From assembly GCF_022682305.1 (NCBI RefSeq), contig NZ_CP093528.1:2679501-2743500 (forward strand): a stretch of 64,000 nt of DNA, in the 5' to 3' direction. The translations under genes were made by a program, and so were the position numbers. The stretch comes from Shinella zoogloeoides. GTDB lineage: Bacteria > Pseudomonadota > Alphaproteobacteria > Rhizobiales > Rhizobiaceae. The notes beneath the pieces were generated by a model that did not search any database, was not told the DNA's origin, and saw only the letters and a program-made list of their open reading frames with translations. The stretch's first letter is position 1, and each line of letters starts with the position of its first letter. Below, piece after piece: positions 32,449 to 40,374 of this stretch.

Positions 32449-33810
32449 ATGGGAACGACGCAATCTGGGATTCATCGGGGGCGTCTTGCGCCGGCCGAAT
32501 ACGAGACGAACTTCTCCGACCTCCACCCGCGCCTCGACGACCATGAGGCGCTGGTCGCAGCCGACCGCTGCTACTTCTGTCACGACGCGCCGTGCATGAC
32601 GGCCTGTCCCACCTCCATCGACATTCCGATGTTCATCCGCCAGATCTCGACGGGCAATCCCATCGGCTCGGCCAAGACGATCTTCGACCAGAACATCCTC
32701 GGCGGCATGTGTGCCCGCGTCTGTCCGACCGAAACGCTCTGCGAACAGGCCTGCGTGCGCAACACGGCGGAACACCGCCCCGTCGAGATCGGCCGTCTGC
32801 AGCGTTACGCGACCGACGTCGCGATCACGGAAAACCAGCATTTCTACGAGCGCGCGGCGCGCACCGGCAAGGCCGTGGCGGTCGTCGGCGCCGGCCCGGC
32901 GGGCCTTGCCTGCGCCCATCGCCTCGCCATGAACGGCCATGACGTCGTGGTCTTCGAGGCGCGCGAAAAGGCCGGCGGCCTCAACGAATACGGCATCGCC
33001 ACCTACAAGGCCGTCGACGACTTCGCCCAGCGCGAGGTCGACTACGTGCTTGCCATCGGCGGCATCGAGGTGAAGAACGGCCTGAAGCTCGGCCGCGACT
33101 TCACGCTCGCCGACCTCACCGCCAATTTCGACGCCGTCTTCCTCGGCATGGGTCTTTCGGGCGTCAACGCGCTCGGCGCGGAAGGGGAGAACCTTCCCGG
33201 CGTCGTGGATGCCATCGACTTCATCGCCGAACTGCGGCAGGCCGCGGACAAGGCAACCGTTCCCGTCGGCCGGCGCGTCGTTGTCATCGGCGGCGGCATG
33301 ACGGCCATCGACGCGGCCGTGCAGGCCAAGCTCCTCGGCGCGGAAGAGGTGACGATCTGCTACCGCCGCGGCAAGGAGCACATGAACGCCTCGCCCTTCG
33401 AGCAGGACCTTGCTGCCTCCAAGGGCGTGATGATCCGCCACTGGCTCCAGCCGAAGCGCGTCATCGCCCGCGACGGCCATGTCGCCGGCATCGAGGTGGA
33501 ATATACCGAGATGCGCGACGGCAGGCTCACCGGCACCGGCGAGACTGGGGCGCTCGTCGCCGACCAGATCTTCAAGGCCATCGGCCAGACCTTCGAGGCA
33601 GCCGGCCTCGGCTCCCTCGCCATGGCCTCGGGCCGCATCGCCATCGATGCGGAAGGTCGCACCTCGATACCCAATGTCTGGGCGGGCGGGGACTGCGTGA
33701 AGGCCGGCGAGGACCTGACGGTCACCTCGGTCGCACAGGGCCGCGACGCGGCCGATTCGATCAACCGCATGCTGGCTGCCGGCGCGCAGCCTTCCTTTGC
33801 CGTCGCTTGA
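32449..33810 (+). CDS. preT: Dihydropyrimidine dehydrogenase subunit PreT
   Basis: The 453-aa NAD(P)-FAD-FeS subunit passes electrons to PreA for reduction of uracil and thymine. The N-terminal domain has Cys clusters (CYFCHDAPCMTACPTSI and GMCARVCPTETLCEQAC, residues about 43-105) for 4Fe-4S centres. An FAD site is VVGAGPAGLACAHRLA (about 145), and an NAD(P) site is VVVIGGGMTAIDAA (about 280). It is 12 bases ahead of preA with a GGGAGA site before preA. This is the first step of the reductive pyrimidine pathway completed by genes at 39-42 kb. Confidence 0.95.
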   Translation: MGTTQSGIHRGRLAPAEYETNFSDLHPRLDDHEALVAADRCYFCHDAPCMTACPTSIDIPMFIRQISTGNPIGSAKTIFDQNILGGMCARVCPTETLCEQACVRNTAEHRPVEIGRLQRYATDVAITENQHFYERAARTGKAVAVVGAGPAGLACAHRLAMNGHDVVVFEAREKAGGLNEYGIATYKAVDDFAQREVDYVLAIGGIEVKNGLKLGRDFTLADLTANFDAVFLGMGLSGVNALGAEGENLPGVVDAIDFIAELRQAADKATVPVGRRVVVIGGGMTAIDAAVQAKLLGAEEVTICYRRGKEHMNASPFEQDLAASKGVMIRHWLQPKRVIARDGHVAGIEVEYTEMRDGRLTGTGETGALVADQIFKAIGQTFEAAGLGSLAMASGRIAIDAEGRTSIPNVWAGGDCVKAGEDLTVTSVAQGRDAADSINRMLAAGAQPSFAVA

Positions 33811-33822
33811 GGGAGATGAGAC

Positions 33823-35136
33823 ATGGCTGATCTTCGCAACAATTTCGTCGGCATCAAGTCGCCCAACCCGTTCTGGCTCGCCTCCGCGCCGCCGACCGAC
33901 AAAGCCTACAATGTCGAGCGCGCCTTCAAGGCGGGCTGGGGCGGCGTGGTCTGGAAGACCCTCGGCGAGGAAGGCCCGCCGGTCGTCAACGTCAACGGCC
34001 CGCGCTACGGCGCGATCTGGGGCGCCGACCGCCGGCTCCTCGGCCTCAACAATATCGAGTTGATCACCGACCGCGACCTCTACACGAACCTGCGCGAGAT
34101 GAAGCAGGTCAAGATGAACTGGCCGGACCGAGCGCTCATCGCCTCCATCATGGTGCCCTGCGAGGAGGAGAGCTGGAAAGCCATCCTGCCGCTGGTGGAA
34201 GAGACCGGCGCGGACGGCATCGAACTGAACTTCGGCTGTCCGCACGGCATGTCCGAACGCGGCATGGGCGCGGCGGTCGGCCAGGTGCCGGAATATATCG
34301 AGATGGTCGTGCGCTGGTGCAAGCAGTATACGCGCATGCCGGTCATCACCAAGCTGACACCCAACATTACCGATATCCGCAAGCCCGCCCGCGCGGCCAA
34401 GGCCGGCGGCACCGACGCTGTGTCGCTGATCAACACGATCAACTCGATCGTGTCCGTCGATCTCGACAGCTTCGCCCCGAACCCGACGGTCGGCGGCAAG
34501 GGCACCCATGGCGGCTATTGCGGCCCGGCGGTCAAGCCCATCGCGCTCAACATGGTGGCCGAGATCGCCCGCGACCCGGAAACCTACGGCCTGCCGATCT
34601 CCGGCATCGGCGGCGTGACGACGTGGCGCGACGCCGCCGAGTTCCTCGTCCTCGGCGCGGGCAACGTACAGGTCTGCACCGCCGCCATGACCTACGGCTT
34701 CAAGATCGTGCAGGAAATGATCTCCGGCCTTTCCGACTGGATGGATGCAAAGGGTCACCGCAGCCTCGACGACATCTGCGGCCGCGCCGTACCGAACGTC
34801 ACCGACTGGCAGTACCTCAACCTCAACTACATCGCGAAAGCCCGCATCGACCAGGATGCCTGCATCAAATGCGGCCGCTGCCACATCGCCTGCGAGGACA
34901 CCTCGCACCAGGCGATCACGCAGTTCGTCGACGGCGTCCGGCATTTCGAGGTGATGGAGGATGAGTGCGTCGGCTGCAACCTCTGCGTCAACGTCTGCCC
35001 CGTCGAGAACTGCATCACCATGGTGGGCCTCGAAGCCGGCACGCTCGACCAGCGCACCGGCAAGCCGGTCGATCCGAATTACGCCAACTGGACGACCCAC
35101 CCGAACAATCCCATGGCCCGCCAGGCCGCGGAATAA
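33823..35136 (+). CDS. preA: Dihydropyrimidine dehydrogenase subunit PreA
   Basis: The 437-aa FMN subunit reduces uracil or thymine to the dihydro form. Residues 1-310 form a dihydroorotate-dehydrogenase-like barrel with the catalytic Cys in NFGCPHGMSERGMGAAVGQ (about C138). Residues 340-400 carry two ferredoxin clusters (CIKCGRCHIAC and CVGCNLCVNVCP). Together with PreT it resembles the single-chain eukaryotic enzyme divided in two. A strong hairpin follows the stop. Confidence 0.95.
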   Translation: MADLRNNFVGIKSPNPFWLASAPPTDKAYNVERAFKAGWGGVVWKTLGEEGPPVVNVNGPRYGAIWGADRRLLGLNNIELITDRDLYTNLREMKQVKMNWPDRALIASIMVPCEEESWKAILPLVEETGADGIELNFGCPHGMSERGMGAAVGQVPEYIEMVVRWCKQYTRMPVITKLTPNITDIRKPARAAKAGGTDAVSLINTINSIVSVDLDSFAPNPTVGGKGTHGGYCGPAVKPIALNMVAEIARDPETYGLPISGIGGVTTWRDAAEFLVLGAGNVQVCTAAMTYGFKIVQEMISGLSDWMDAKGHRSLDDICGRAVPNVTDWQYLNLNYIAKARIDQDACIKCGRCHIACEDTSHQAITQFVDGVRHFEVMEDECVGCNLCVNVCPVENCITMVGLEAGTLDQRTGKPVDPNYANWTTHPNNPMARQAAE

Positions 35137-35144
35137 GCGAACCC

Positions 35145-35167
35145 TGCCGGGGCCTCAGGCCCCGGCA
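35145..35167. terminator. Hairpin between convergent preA and AhpD-like genes
   Basis: TGCCGGGGCC (35145-35154) pairs perfectly with GGCCCCGGCA (35158-35167) over a 3-nt loop. It overlaps the last codons of the convergent minus-strand gene. No T-run is present on either side, so it may end or stabilise transcripts from both directions. Confidence 0.55.
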
Positions 35168-35499
35168 AACTGGTCGTAGGCGCGCATCGCGTCGGCCGCG
35201 TACATCAGCGCCGGCCCACCGCCCATATAGACGCACATCGCCATCACCTCCGCGACCTCATGCCGGCTCGCACCCAGCTCGATCAGCGCCTTGGCGTGGA
35301 AGCCGATGCAGCCGTCGCAGCGCTGCGTCACGCCGATGGCAAGCGCAATCAGCTCCTTCGTTTTCTTGTCCAGAACACCCTCGGCGCCTGCGCCCTTCGC
35401 GAGGGCGGAAAAGCCCTGCATCGCCTCCGGCGTCAGCTTTCGCAACTCGCCCATATAGGCCGAGATATCCCTGGTGATCGCCTTGTAGTCCTTCGTCAT
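35155..35499 (-). CDS. AhpD-like carboxymuconolactone decarboxylase family protein
   Basis: The 114-aa protein has the helical CMD/AhpD fold with the redox motif C-x2-C in QRCDGCIGFHAKAL (about residues 60-73), followed by the His typical of AhpD-type proton relay. Such proteins act as small peroxidases or disulfide reductases. It is divergent from the BigR-like regulator gene across 72 bases holding an AT-rich inverted repeat, so control by that regulator is possible. The substrate is unknown. Confidence 0.88.
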   Translation of the reverse strand: MTKDYKAITRDISAYMGELRKLTPEAMQGFSALAKGAGAEGVLDKKTKELIALAIGVTQRCDGCIGFHAKALIELGASRHEVAEVMAMCVYMGGGPALMYAADAMRAYDQFAGA

Positions 35500-35529
35500 G
35501 GCTCGCTCCTTGCGGCTTTACATTTCATA

Positions 35530-35549
35530 TTTTCTTGATATCATAAAAT
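35530..35549. promoter_or_regulatory. AT-rich operator candidate between AhpD-like gene and bigR
   Basis: The 20-bp stretch TTTTCTTGAT/ATCATAAAAT is an imperfect inverted repeat (7 of 10 pairs) centred at 35539/35540. It sits between divergent genes and stands out as AT-rich in GC-rich DNA, as do known BigR/YgaV sites. Confidence 0.45.
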
Positions 35550-35571
35550 TATAAATCGTAAAGAGGTGCCC

Positions 35572-35874
35572 GTGACGATTACCGAGGAAATGCCGGCGAA
35601 GGCCGAGACGGTGGCGAACTTCCTGAAGGGCCTCGCCAATCCGCATCGCCTTCTCATCCTCTGCGCGCTGGCCAACGGCGAGCGCAGCGTGAGCGACCTC
35701 ATCGAGGAGACGGGCATCGCCCAGACCTCGATGTCGCAGCACCTCGCCAAGTTGAAAGAGGAAGGGATCGTTACCTACCGGCGCGATCACCGCACCCTCT
35801 TCTATGCCATCGACCACCCCGCCGTGATGGAGATCATGGCCGTACTCTACGCCCGCTTCTGCGCAAAGGACTGA
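35572..35874 (+). CDS. bigR: ArsR-type repressor, BigR/SqrR/YgaV-like
   Basis: The 100-aa winged-helix protein has the ArsR fold with recognition helix TSMSQHLAKLKEEGIV. Cys31 (LLILCALANGE) and Cys97 (YARFCAKD) match the two Cys that form a disulfide or persulfide in BigR, SqrR and YgaV, so it is probably a sulfide/redox sensor rather than a metal sensor. The GTG at 35572 has GAGG at five bases; a GTG two codons earlier is also in frame. It is followed after two bases by a rhodanese-membrane protein, the usual BigR partner. Confidence 0.83.
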   Translation: MTITEEMPAKAETVANFLKGLANPHRLLILCALANGERSVSDLIEETGIAQTSMSQHLAKLKEEGIVTYRRDHRTLFYAIDHPAVMEIMAVLYARFCAKD

Positions 35875-35876
35875 TC

Positions 35877-36410
35877 ATGACCGCAACCGTATCCCCCAAA
35901 GACGCCGCCCTGTGGCTCGCCTCCGGCGAAGCCGTGCTGATCGACGTGCGCGAGCCGGACGAATTCCGCGCCGAGCACATCGCCTGCGCCGCCTCAATCC
36001 CGCTGTCCTCGCTTGGAAATGCGCTTGCCGGCGCGCAGATACCCGCCGCCCGCAAGATGATCTTCCAGTGCCTGAAGGGCGGACGCGGCGCGGCGGCCTG
36101 CCAGACGGCGGAAGCCGCCGGCGCGGGCCACGCGATCTACAATCTCGAAGGCGGCATAGCCGCGTGGAAAGATGCGGGCCTGCCTGTCGTCGGCAGCGGC
36201 AAGACGGCGGCGATCCCGCTTTTCCGGCAGGTGCAGATCGCGGTGGGCATCATGATTGCCACGCTGATCGCGCTCGGGTTTTCCGGCCTGACGGCCGCTT
36301 TCGCCATGGCCGGCGTCATCGGCGTCATGCTGGTCTTCGCGGGCACCACGGGCTGGTGCGGCATGGGCATGCTGCTCGCGCGCATGCCCTGGAACCGGCG
36401 GACGGCGTGA
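35877..36410 (+). CDS. Rhodanese with DUF2892 membrane tail (YgaP-like)
   Basis: The 177-aa inner-membrane protein has an N-terminal rhodanese domain (residues 1-110; LIDVREPDEF, and active loop C65-L-K-G-G-R70). The C-terminal DUF2892 region has two membrane helices (about 118-165; IAVGIMIATLIALGFSGL and VIGVMLVFAGTTGWCGMGML). YgaP of E. coli has the same layout and transfers sulfane sulfur. It is co-transcribed with the BigR-like gene, so sulfide detoxification or persulfide handling is likely. Confidence 0.92.
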   Translation: MTATVSPKDAALWLASGEAVLIDVREPDEFRAEHIACAASIPLSSLGNALAGAQIPAARKMIFQCLKGGRGAAACQTAEAAGAGHAIYNLEGGIAAWKDAGLPVVGSGKTAAIPLFRQVQIAVGIMIATLIALGFSGLTAAFAMAGVIGVMLVFAGTTGWCGMGMLLARMPWNRRTA

Positions 36411-36416
36411 CGGCCG

Positions 36417-37055
36417 TCAGCCGAAGATGTTGAGGCCCTGCCCCGCGCTATAGGCAAGGTAGGCGAGCGCCGCGAAATAGACGATCGTCAGCACCACCAT
36501 CACGTAGCCGCCGAGCACCACCAGCCCGTCGCGCTGCGAGATGCCGGCGGCGAGCAGGAGAATGGCGACGCCCGGCAGCGTGTTGGAGAAGGGAATGAGG
36601 CCGAGCGGGGCCATGAGCAGCAGCCCCGCGCCCATCAGCACGAGACCGTTGACGCGGTTCATCACCGCGCCCGTCGTCAGCGCGCCCATGCGCGGCTTGA
36701 AGAAGCGGTCGATCTTGCGCAGGAACGTCACGCCGCGCTCCAGCACCGGGCGCAGCTTGCCGCTTTCCAGCCGCCGGTCGGCGACCTTCGCCGGCAGCCA
36801 GGGCAGGCGGTTGAGGGTGATGGCCGCGCTGATCAGCACGATGCCCGCACCGAAGACGGTGGAAACGCCGGGGATCGACACCGGAAACAGGAAGGGCAGC
36901 GACAGGAAGGCGCAAAGCAGCAGCAGGCCGCTTTCGCCCATCATCGCCAGGAGATCGCGCAGGGTGATGTGCTCGCCCTTGATCGAATGGATGATGTCCT
37001 CGAGCAACTCGCTCGTCTTGCGGTCCGTGTCGTTGAAGCCGATGGCCGTCGTCAT
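36417..37055 (-). CDS. exoD: ExoD family exopolysaccharide synthesis protein
   Basis: The 212-aa membrane protein matches ExoD. It has a short N-terminal cytoplasmic region (SELLEDIIHSIKGEHITLRD), then several hydrophobic segments including LLLLCAFLSLPFLFPVSIPG and LVLMGAGLLLMAPLGLIPF, plus a final helix. ExoD in S. meliloti affects exopolysaccharide and alkaline tolerance; its mechanism is unclear. The ATG at 37055 has AAGGAC upstream. The gene is convergent with the rhodanese gene and divergent from the DMT gene. Confidence 0.88.
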   Translation of the reverse strand: MTTAIGFNDTDRKTSELLEDIIHSIKGEHITLRDLLAMMGESGLLLLCAFLSLPFLFPVSIPGVSTVFGAGIVLISAAITLNRLPWLPAKVADRRLESGKLRPVLERGVTFLRKIDRFFKPRMGALTTGAVMNRVNGLVLMGAGLLLMAPLGLIPFSNTLPGVAILLLAAGISQRDGLVVLGGYVMVVLTIVYFAALAYLAYSAGQGLNIFG

Positions 37056-37187
37056 GCAATGTCCTTTCGAATGTCGCCGGCCTATGGGCGGCGATTGCGG
37101 CTTTCCTGTGGGGTGACCGCTGCCGCGAAACCGCGTCGCACTTTCGCGCAAATTGCTCTATGACCACACCGCGCCGCAGACAATAGG

Positions 37188-38126
37188 GTGATTTTCTTGA
37201 CGAAGCGTATGCCGGCCCGGGCGGGCCTCTCCGTTCATGCGACGGGCCGTGAAAAGCTCAAGGGCCATCTCGCCATGCTGCTCTTCGCCGTGCTGATCGC
37301 CGGCTCCTTTTCCTTCGGCGGGCTGGCCGCGCGCTACATGGAGGCCGAGCCGCTGATGCTCTGGCGCTATATCATGACCATCGCGGTCATGGCCGCCCTC
37401 GCCTTCGGCGTCTTTCGCGTACCGGCAAGGTTCCCGAGGGAGGCATGGCGATTCCTGCTGCTCGGCGGCCTCATCGCGATCTATATGCTCACCATGTTCA
37501 TGGCGCTGGAATTCACCAGCCCCGTCGCGACAGGCGCGGTCTTCACCCTCATGCCGCTTCTCAGCGCCGCCTTCGCGCTGCCGGTGCTCGGCCAGAAGAC
37601 CCGGCCCGGCGTGCTCGCCGGCCTGATCATCGCTGCGGCCGGCGCGATCTGGGTCATCTTCCGCGGCGATATCGGCGCCATCCTGTCCTTCGATGTCGGC
37701 ACCGGCGAGATGATCTTCTTCATCGGCGTCGTCGGACATGCGCTCTATGTGCCGCTCATCCGCCGCTTCGATCGCGGCGAGCCGGCTGTCGCCTTCGGCT
37801 TCTGGGTCACGGTCGGCGCGACGCTCTGGCTCGTGCCGCCGGGTATCCGGGACCTGCTGCAGGTGGATTTCTCCGCCCTGCCCCTCGCCGTCTATGCCGC
37901 CGTCACCTATCTCGCGGTCGTCACGACGGCCGGCACATTCCTGCTGCTCCAATATGCCTCGATGCGGCTGCCGGCTTCCAAGGTGCTCGGCTACGGCTAC
38001 CTGACGCCGAGCTTCATCATCCTGCTCGAAGGCATTCTCGGCCACGGCTGGGCAAGCCTTCCGGTACTGGCCGGCGCCCTCGTCACCGCCTGCGGCCTCG
38101 CACTGATGGCGCTCCTGCCCGACTGA
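37188..38126 (+). CDS. EamA/DMT family transporter
   Basis: The 312-aa protein has about ten membrane helices in two EamA halves (roughly residues 28-160 and 170-310). This is the drug/metabolite exporter fold. The start is uncertain: GTG 37188, TTG 37197 and ATG 37209 are in frame with little difference in signal. Substrate cannot be predicted. It ends three bases before the convergent rutR stop. Confidence 0.85.
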   Translation: MIFLTKRMPARAGLSVHATGREKLKGHLAMLLFAVLIAGSFSFGGLAARYMEAEPLMLWRYIMTIAVMAALAFGVFRVPARFPREAWRFLLLGGLIAIYMLTMFMALEFTSPVATGAVFTLMPLLSAAFALPVLGQKTRPGVLAGLIIAAAGAIWVIFRGDIGAILSFDVGTGEMIFFIGVVGHALYVPLIRRFDRGEPAVAFGFWVTVGATLWLVPPGIRDLLQVDFSALPLAVYAAVTYLAVVTTAGTFLLLQYASMRLPASKVLGYGYLTPSFIILLEGILGHGWASLPVLAGALVTACGLALMALLPD

Positions 38127-38129
38127 TCG

Positions 38130-38780
38130 TCAGGCCGGCTCCTCGCTGATGTCGAGGCCGGTCACGAAAAGCTGTTCGAGGAAGCGCGCCGCATCCTCGA
38201 AGCGCCCCTCACCGGACTGGTCCTGCCCCAACACCGCGCGCACCTGCACGTCGAAGTCAGCGTAATGCTGCGTCGTCGACCAGATCGAGAAGATCAGGTG
38301 ATAGGGATCGCATTTGGCGATCTTGCCCGCCTTGGCCCAGGCCCGGATGACTGCCGCCTTCTCGTCGACGAGCGATTTCAGCGGTCCCTTCAGCTCATCC
38401 TCGATATTCGGCGCGCCCTGCAGGATTTCATTGGCGAAAAGCCGGCTTTCCCGGGGAAAGTCCCGCGCCATCTCCAGCTTGCGGCGGATATAGCTGCGGA
38501 TTTCCGCCACCGGATTGCCCGCCGCATCGAACTCGCGCAGCGGATCGAGCCAGGTATCGAGCACGCGGGTGATGAGCGCCCGGTGCATCGCCTCCTTGGT
38601 GCGGAAATAATAGAGCAGGTTCGGCTTGGACATGCCCGCCACCTCGGCAATCTGGTCCACCGTCGCGCCGCGAAACCCGTGCAGCGAGAAGACCTCCAGC
38701 GCGGCTTCGAGGATCTGCTCCTCCTTCGCCTCCTGGATGCGTGTGCGCCGCTGTGTCCTCGCCGCCCTCGGTAATGCCAT
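38130..38780 (-). CDS. rutR: TetR-type pyrimidine regulator RutR
   Basis: The 216-aa protein has a TetR DNA-binding domain (about residues 18-65; GATVDQIAEVAGMSKPNLLYYF) and the RutR C-terminal domain (WLDPLREFDAAGNP, FSIWSTTQHYADFD). In E. coli RutR senses uracil or thymine and represses pyrimidine breakdown genes. The ATG at 38780 follows GAGGGGG; a longer frame to 38867 is less likely. It is divergent from the beta-ureidopropionase/hydantoinase operon, with a near-consensus RutR site between them. Confidence 0.92.
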   Translation of the reverse strand: MALPRAARTQRRTRIQEAKEEQILEAALEVFSLHGFRGATVDQIAEVAGMSKPNLLYYFRTKEAMHRALITRVLDTWLDPLREFDAAGNPVAEIRSYIRRKLEMARDFPRESRLFANEILQGAPNIEDELKGPLKSLVDEKAAVIRAWAKAGKIAKCDPYHLIFSIWSTTQHYADFDVQVRAVLGQDQSGEGRFEDAARFLEQLFVTGLDISEEPA

Positions 38781-38912
38781 CGTGCCCCCTCGGCCATTCC
38801 GCTTCCCGAAAACTGCCGTCAAATTCACCAGTTTAACCAGCCGCCATTTTCTTGGGCGCTCGCCCATGGTTTTTGGTTTTTCGGCTTGAGTGCCGCAACG
38901 GAAGCTGTAATG

Positions 38913-38928
38913 TTTACCAACCGGTCAA
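38913..38928. promoter_or_regulatory. RutR operator between rutR and the pyrimidine operon
   Basis: TTTACCAACCGGTCAA matches TTGACCA-N2-TGGTCAA at 12 of 14 informative positions. It lies 133 bases before rutR and 123 before the beta-ureidopropionase gene, suited to control both. Confidence 0.75.
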
Positions 38929-39050
38929 ATTATCAGACAGTTATCAAGTAAAGGCAACTGCTGATCGGACGGCGCAAAACAACAATCGCGCTGCCAGCCG
39001 GTGGGAACAAATCAGGGCTGCAAAAGCCCGAAGACGTGGGAGCATACGAC

Positions 39051-40301
39051 ATGGCCGCACCCGGCGAGAACATGCGTGTCAACGCAGACCGCCTGTGGGA
39101 TTCCCTCATGGACATGGCGAAGATCGGCCCCGGCATCGCCGGCGGCAACAATCGCCAGACCCTGACCGACTCGGACGCCGAAGGCCGCCGCCTCTTCCAG
39201 AAATGGTGTGACGCCGCGGGCCTGACCATGGGTGTCGACACCATGGGCAACATGTTCATGACGCGCGCCGGCACGGACCCCGAGGCGCTGCCCGTCTATA
39301 TCGGCTCGCATCTCGATACCCAGCCGACCGGCGGCAAGTATGACGGCGTGCTGGGCGTGCTTGCGGGCCTTGAGGTCGTGCGCTCGCTCGACGATCTCGG
39401 CATCCGCACGAAGCACCCCATCGTCGTCACCAACTGGACGAACGAGGAAGGCGCGCGCTTCGCCCCCGCCATGCTCGCCTCCGGCGTCTTCGCCGGCGTG
39501 CATACGCAGGATTACGCCTATGGCCGCAAGGACCCGGAAGGCAAAACCTTCGGCGACGAACTGAAGCGCATCGGCTGGATCGGCGAAGAAGAAGTCGGCG
39601 CGCGCAAGATGCACGCCTATTTCGAATACCACATAGAGCAGGGACCGATCCTCGAGGCGGAAAAGAAGGATATCGGCGTCGTCACCCACTGTCAGGGCCT
39701 CTGGTGGCTGGAATTCACGCTGACCGGTCGCGAGGCGCATACCGGCTCGACACCCATGAATATGCGTGTCAATGCCGGCCTTGCCATGTCGCGCATCCTC
39801 GAAATGGTGCAGGCGGTCGCCATGGAGAACCAGCCGAGCGCCGTCGGCGGCGTTGGCCAGGTGTTCTTCTCGCCCAATTCGCGCAACGTGCTGCCCGGCA
39901 AGGTCGTCTTCACCGTCGATATCCGCTCGCCCGACCAGAAGAAGCTCGACGGCATGCGCGCCCGCATCGAGGCGGAAGCGCCGAAAATCTGCGAGGCGCT
40001 CGGCGTCGGCTGTTCCGTCGAGGCGGTGGGCCATTTCGACCCCGTCACCTTCGACCCGACGCTCGTCGCCACCGTCCGCAAGGCCGCCGAAGACCTCGGC
40101 TACAGCCACATGAACCTCATCTCCGGTGCCGGCCACGACGCCTGCTGGGCCGCCAAGGTGGCTCCCGCCACGATGATCATGTGCCCCTGCGTCGGTGGCC
40201 TCTCGCACAACGAGGCGGAGGACATTTCGAAGGAATGGGCCGCCGCCGGCGCGGACGTGCTGCTTCATGCGGTGATCGAGACGGCGGGCATAGCCGAGTG
40301 A
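39051..40301 (+). CDS. Zn-dependent beta-ureidopropionase (N-carbamoyl-beta-alanine amidohydrolase)
   Basis: The 416-aa M20-type amidase performs the last step of reductive pyrimidine catabolism, splitting N-carbamoyl-beta-alanine to beta-alanine, ammonia and CO2. Metal ligands lie in GSHLDTQPTGGKYDG (about residue 88), TNEEGARFAP (about 130) and YHIEQGP (about 195); AGHDA and GGLSHNEAED lie near the end. The central dimerisation domain includes TGREAHTGSTPM. The ATG at 39051 follows GTGGGAG. The dihydropyrimidinase gene follows after 73 bases with a hairpin. L-carbamoylase activity is a possible alternative. Confidence 0.92.
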   Translation: MAAPGENMRVNADRLWDSLMDMAKIGPGIAGGNNRQTLTDSDAEGRRLFQKWCDAAGLTMGVDTMGNMFMTRAGTDPEALPVYIGSHLDTQPTGGKYDGVLGVLAGLEVVRSLDDLGIRTKHPIVVTNWTNEEGARFAPAMLASGVFAGVHTQDYAYGRKDPEGKTFGDELKRIGWIGEEEVGARKMHAYFEYHIEQGPILEAEKKDIGVVTHCQGLWWLEFTLTGREAHTGSTPMNMRVNAGLAMSRILEMVQAVAMENQPSAVGGVGQVFFSPNSRNVLPGKVVFTVDIRSPDQKKLDGMRARIEAEAPKICEALGVGCSVEAVGHFDPVTFDPTLVATVRKAAEDLGYSHMNLISGAGHDACWAAKVAPATMIMCPCVGGLSHNEAEDISKEWAAAGADVLLHAVIETAGIAE

Positions 40302-40308
40302 TCTTCAA

Positions 40309-40328
40309 CCGCCCGGTCAACCGGGCGG
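40309..40328. other. Intra-operon hairpin before dihydropyrimidinase gene
   Basis: CCGCCCGG (40309-40316) and CCGGGCGG (40321-40328) form a perfect 8-bp stem with a TCAA loop between the two pyrimidine genes. No T-run follows, so it likely stabilises or divides the transcript. Confidence 0.5.
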
Positions 40329-40374
40329 CTCCACCCGTTGCGTGCACCAAAATCAAGACAGGGAACGGACCAAC

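Noticed and set aside
32419..35100. An 893-codon minus-strand frame opposite preT and preA
   Set aside because: It mirrors two well-conserved genes including their Cys clusters. It has no start signal or domain.
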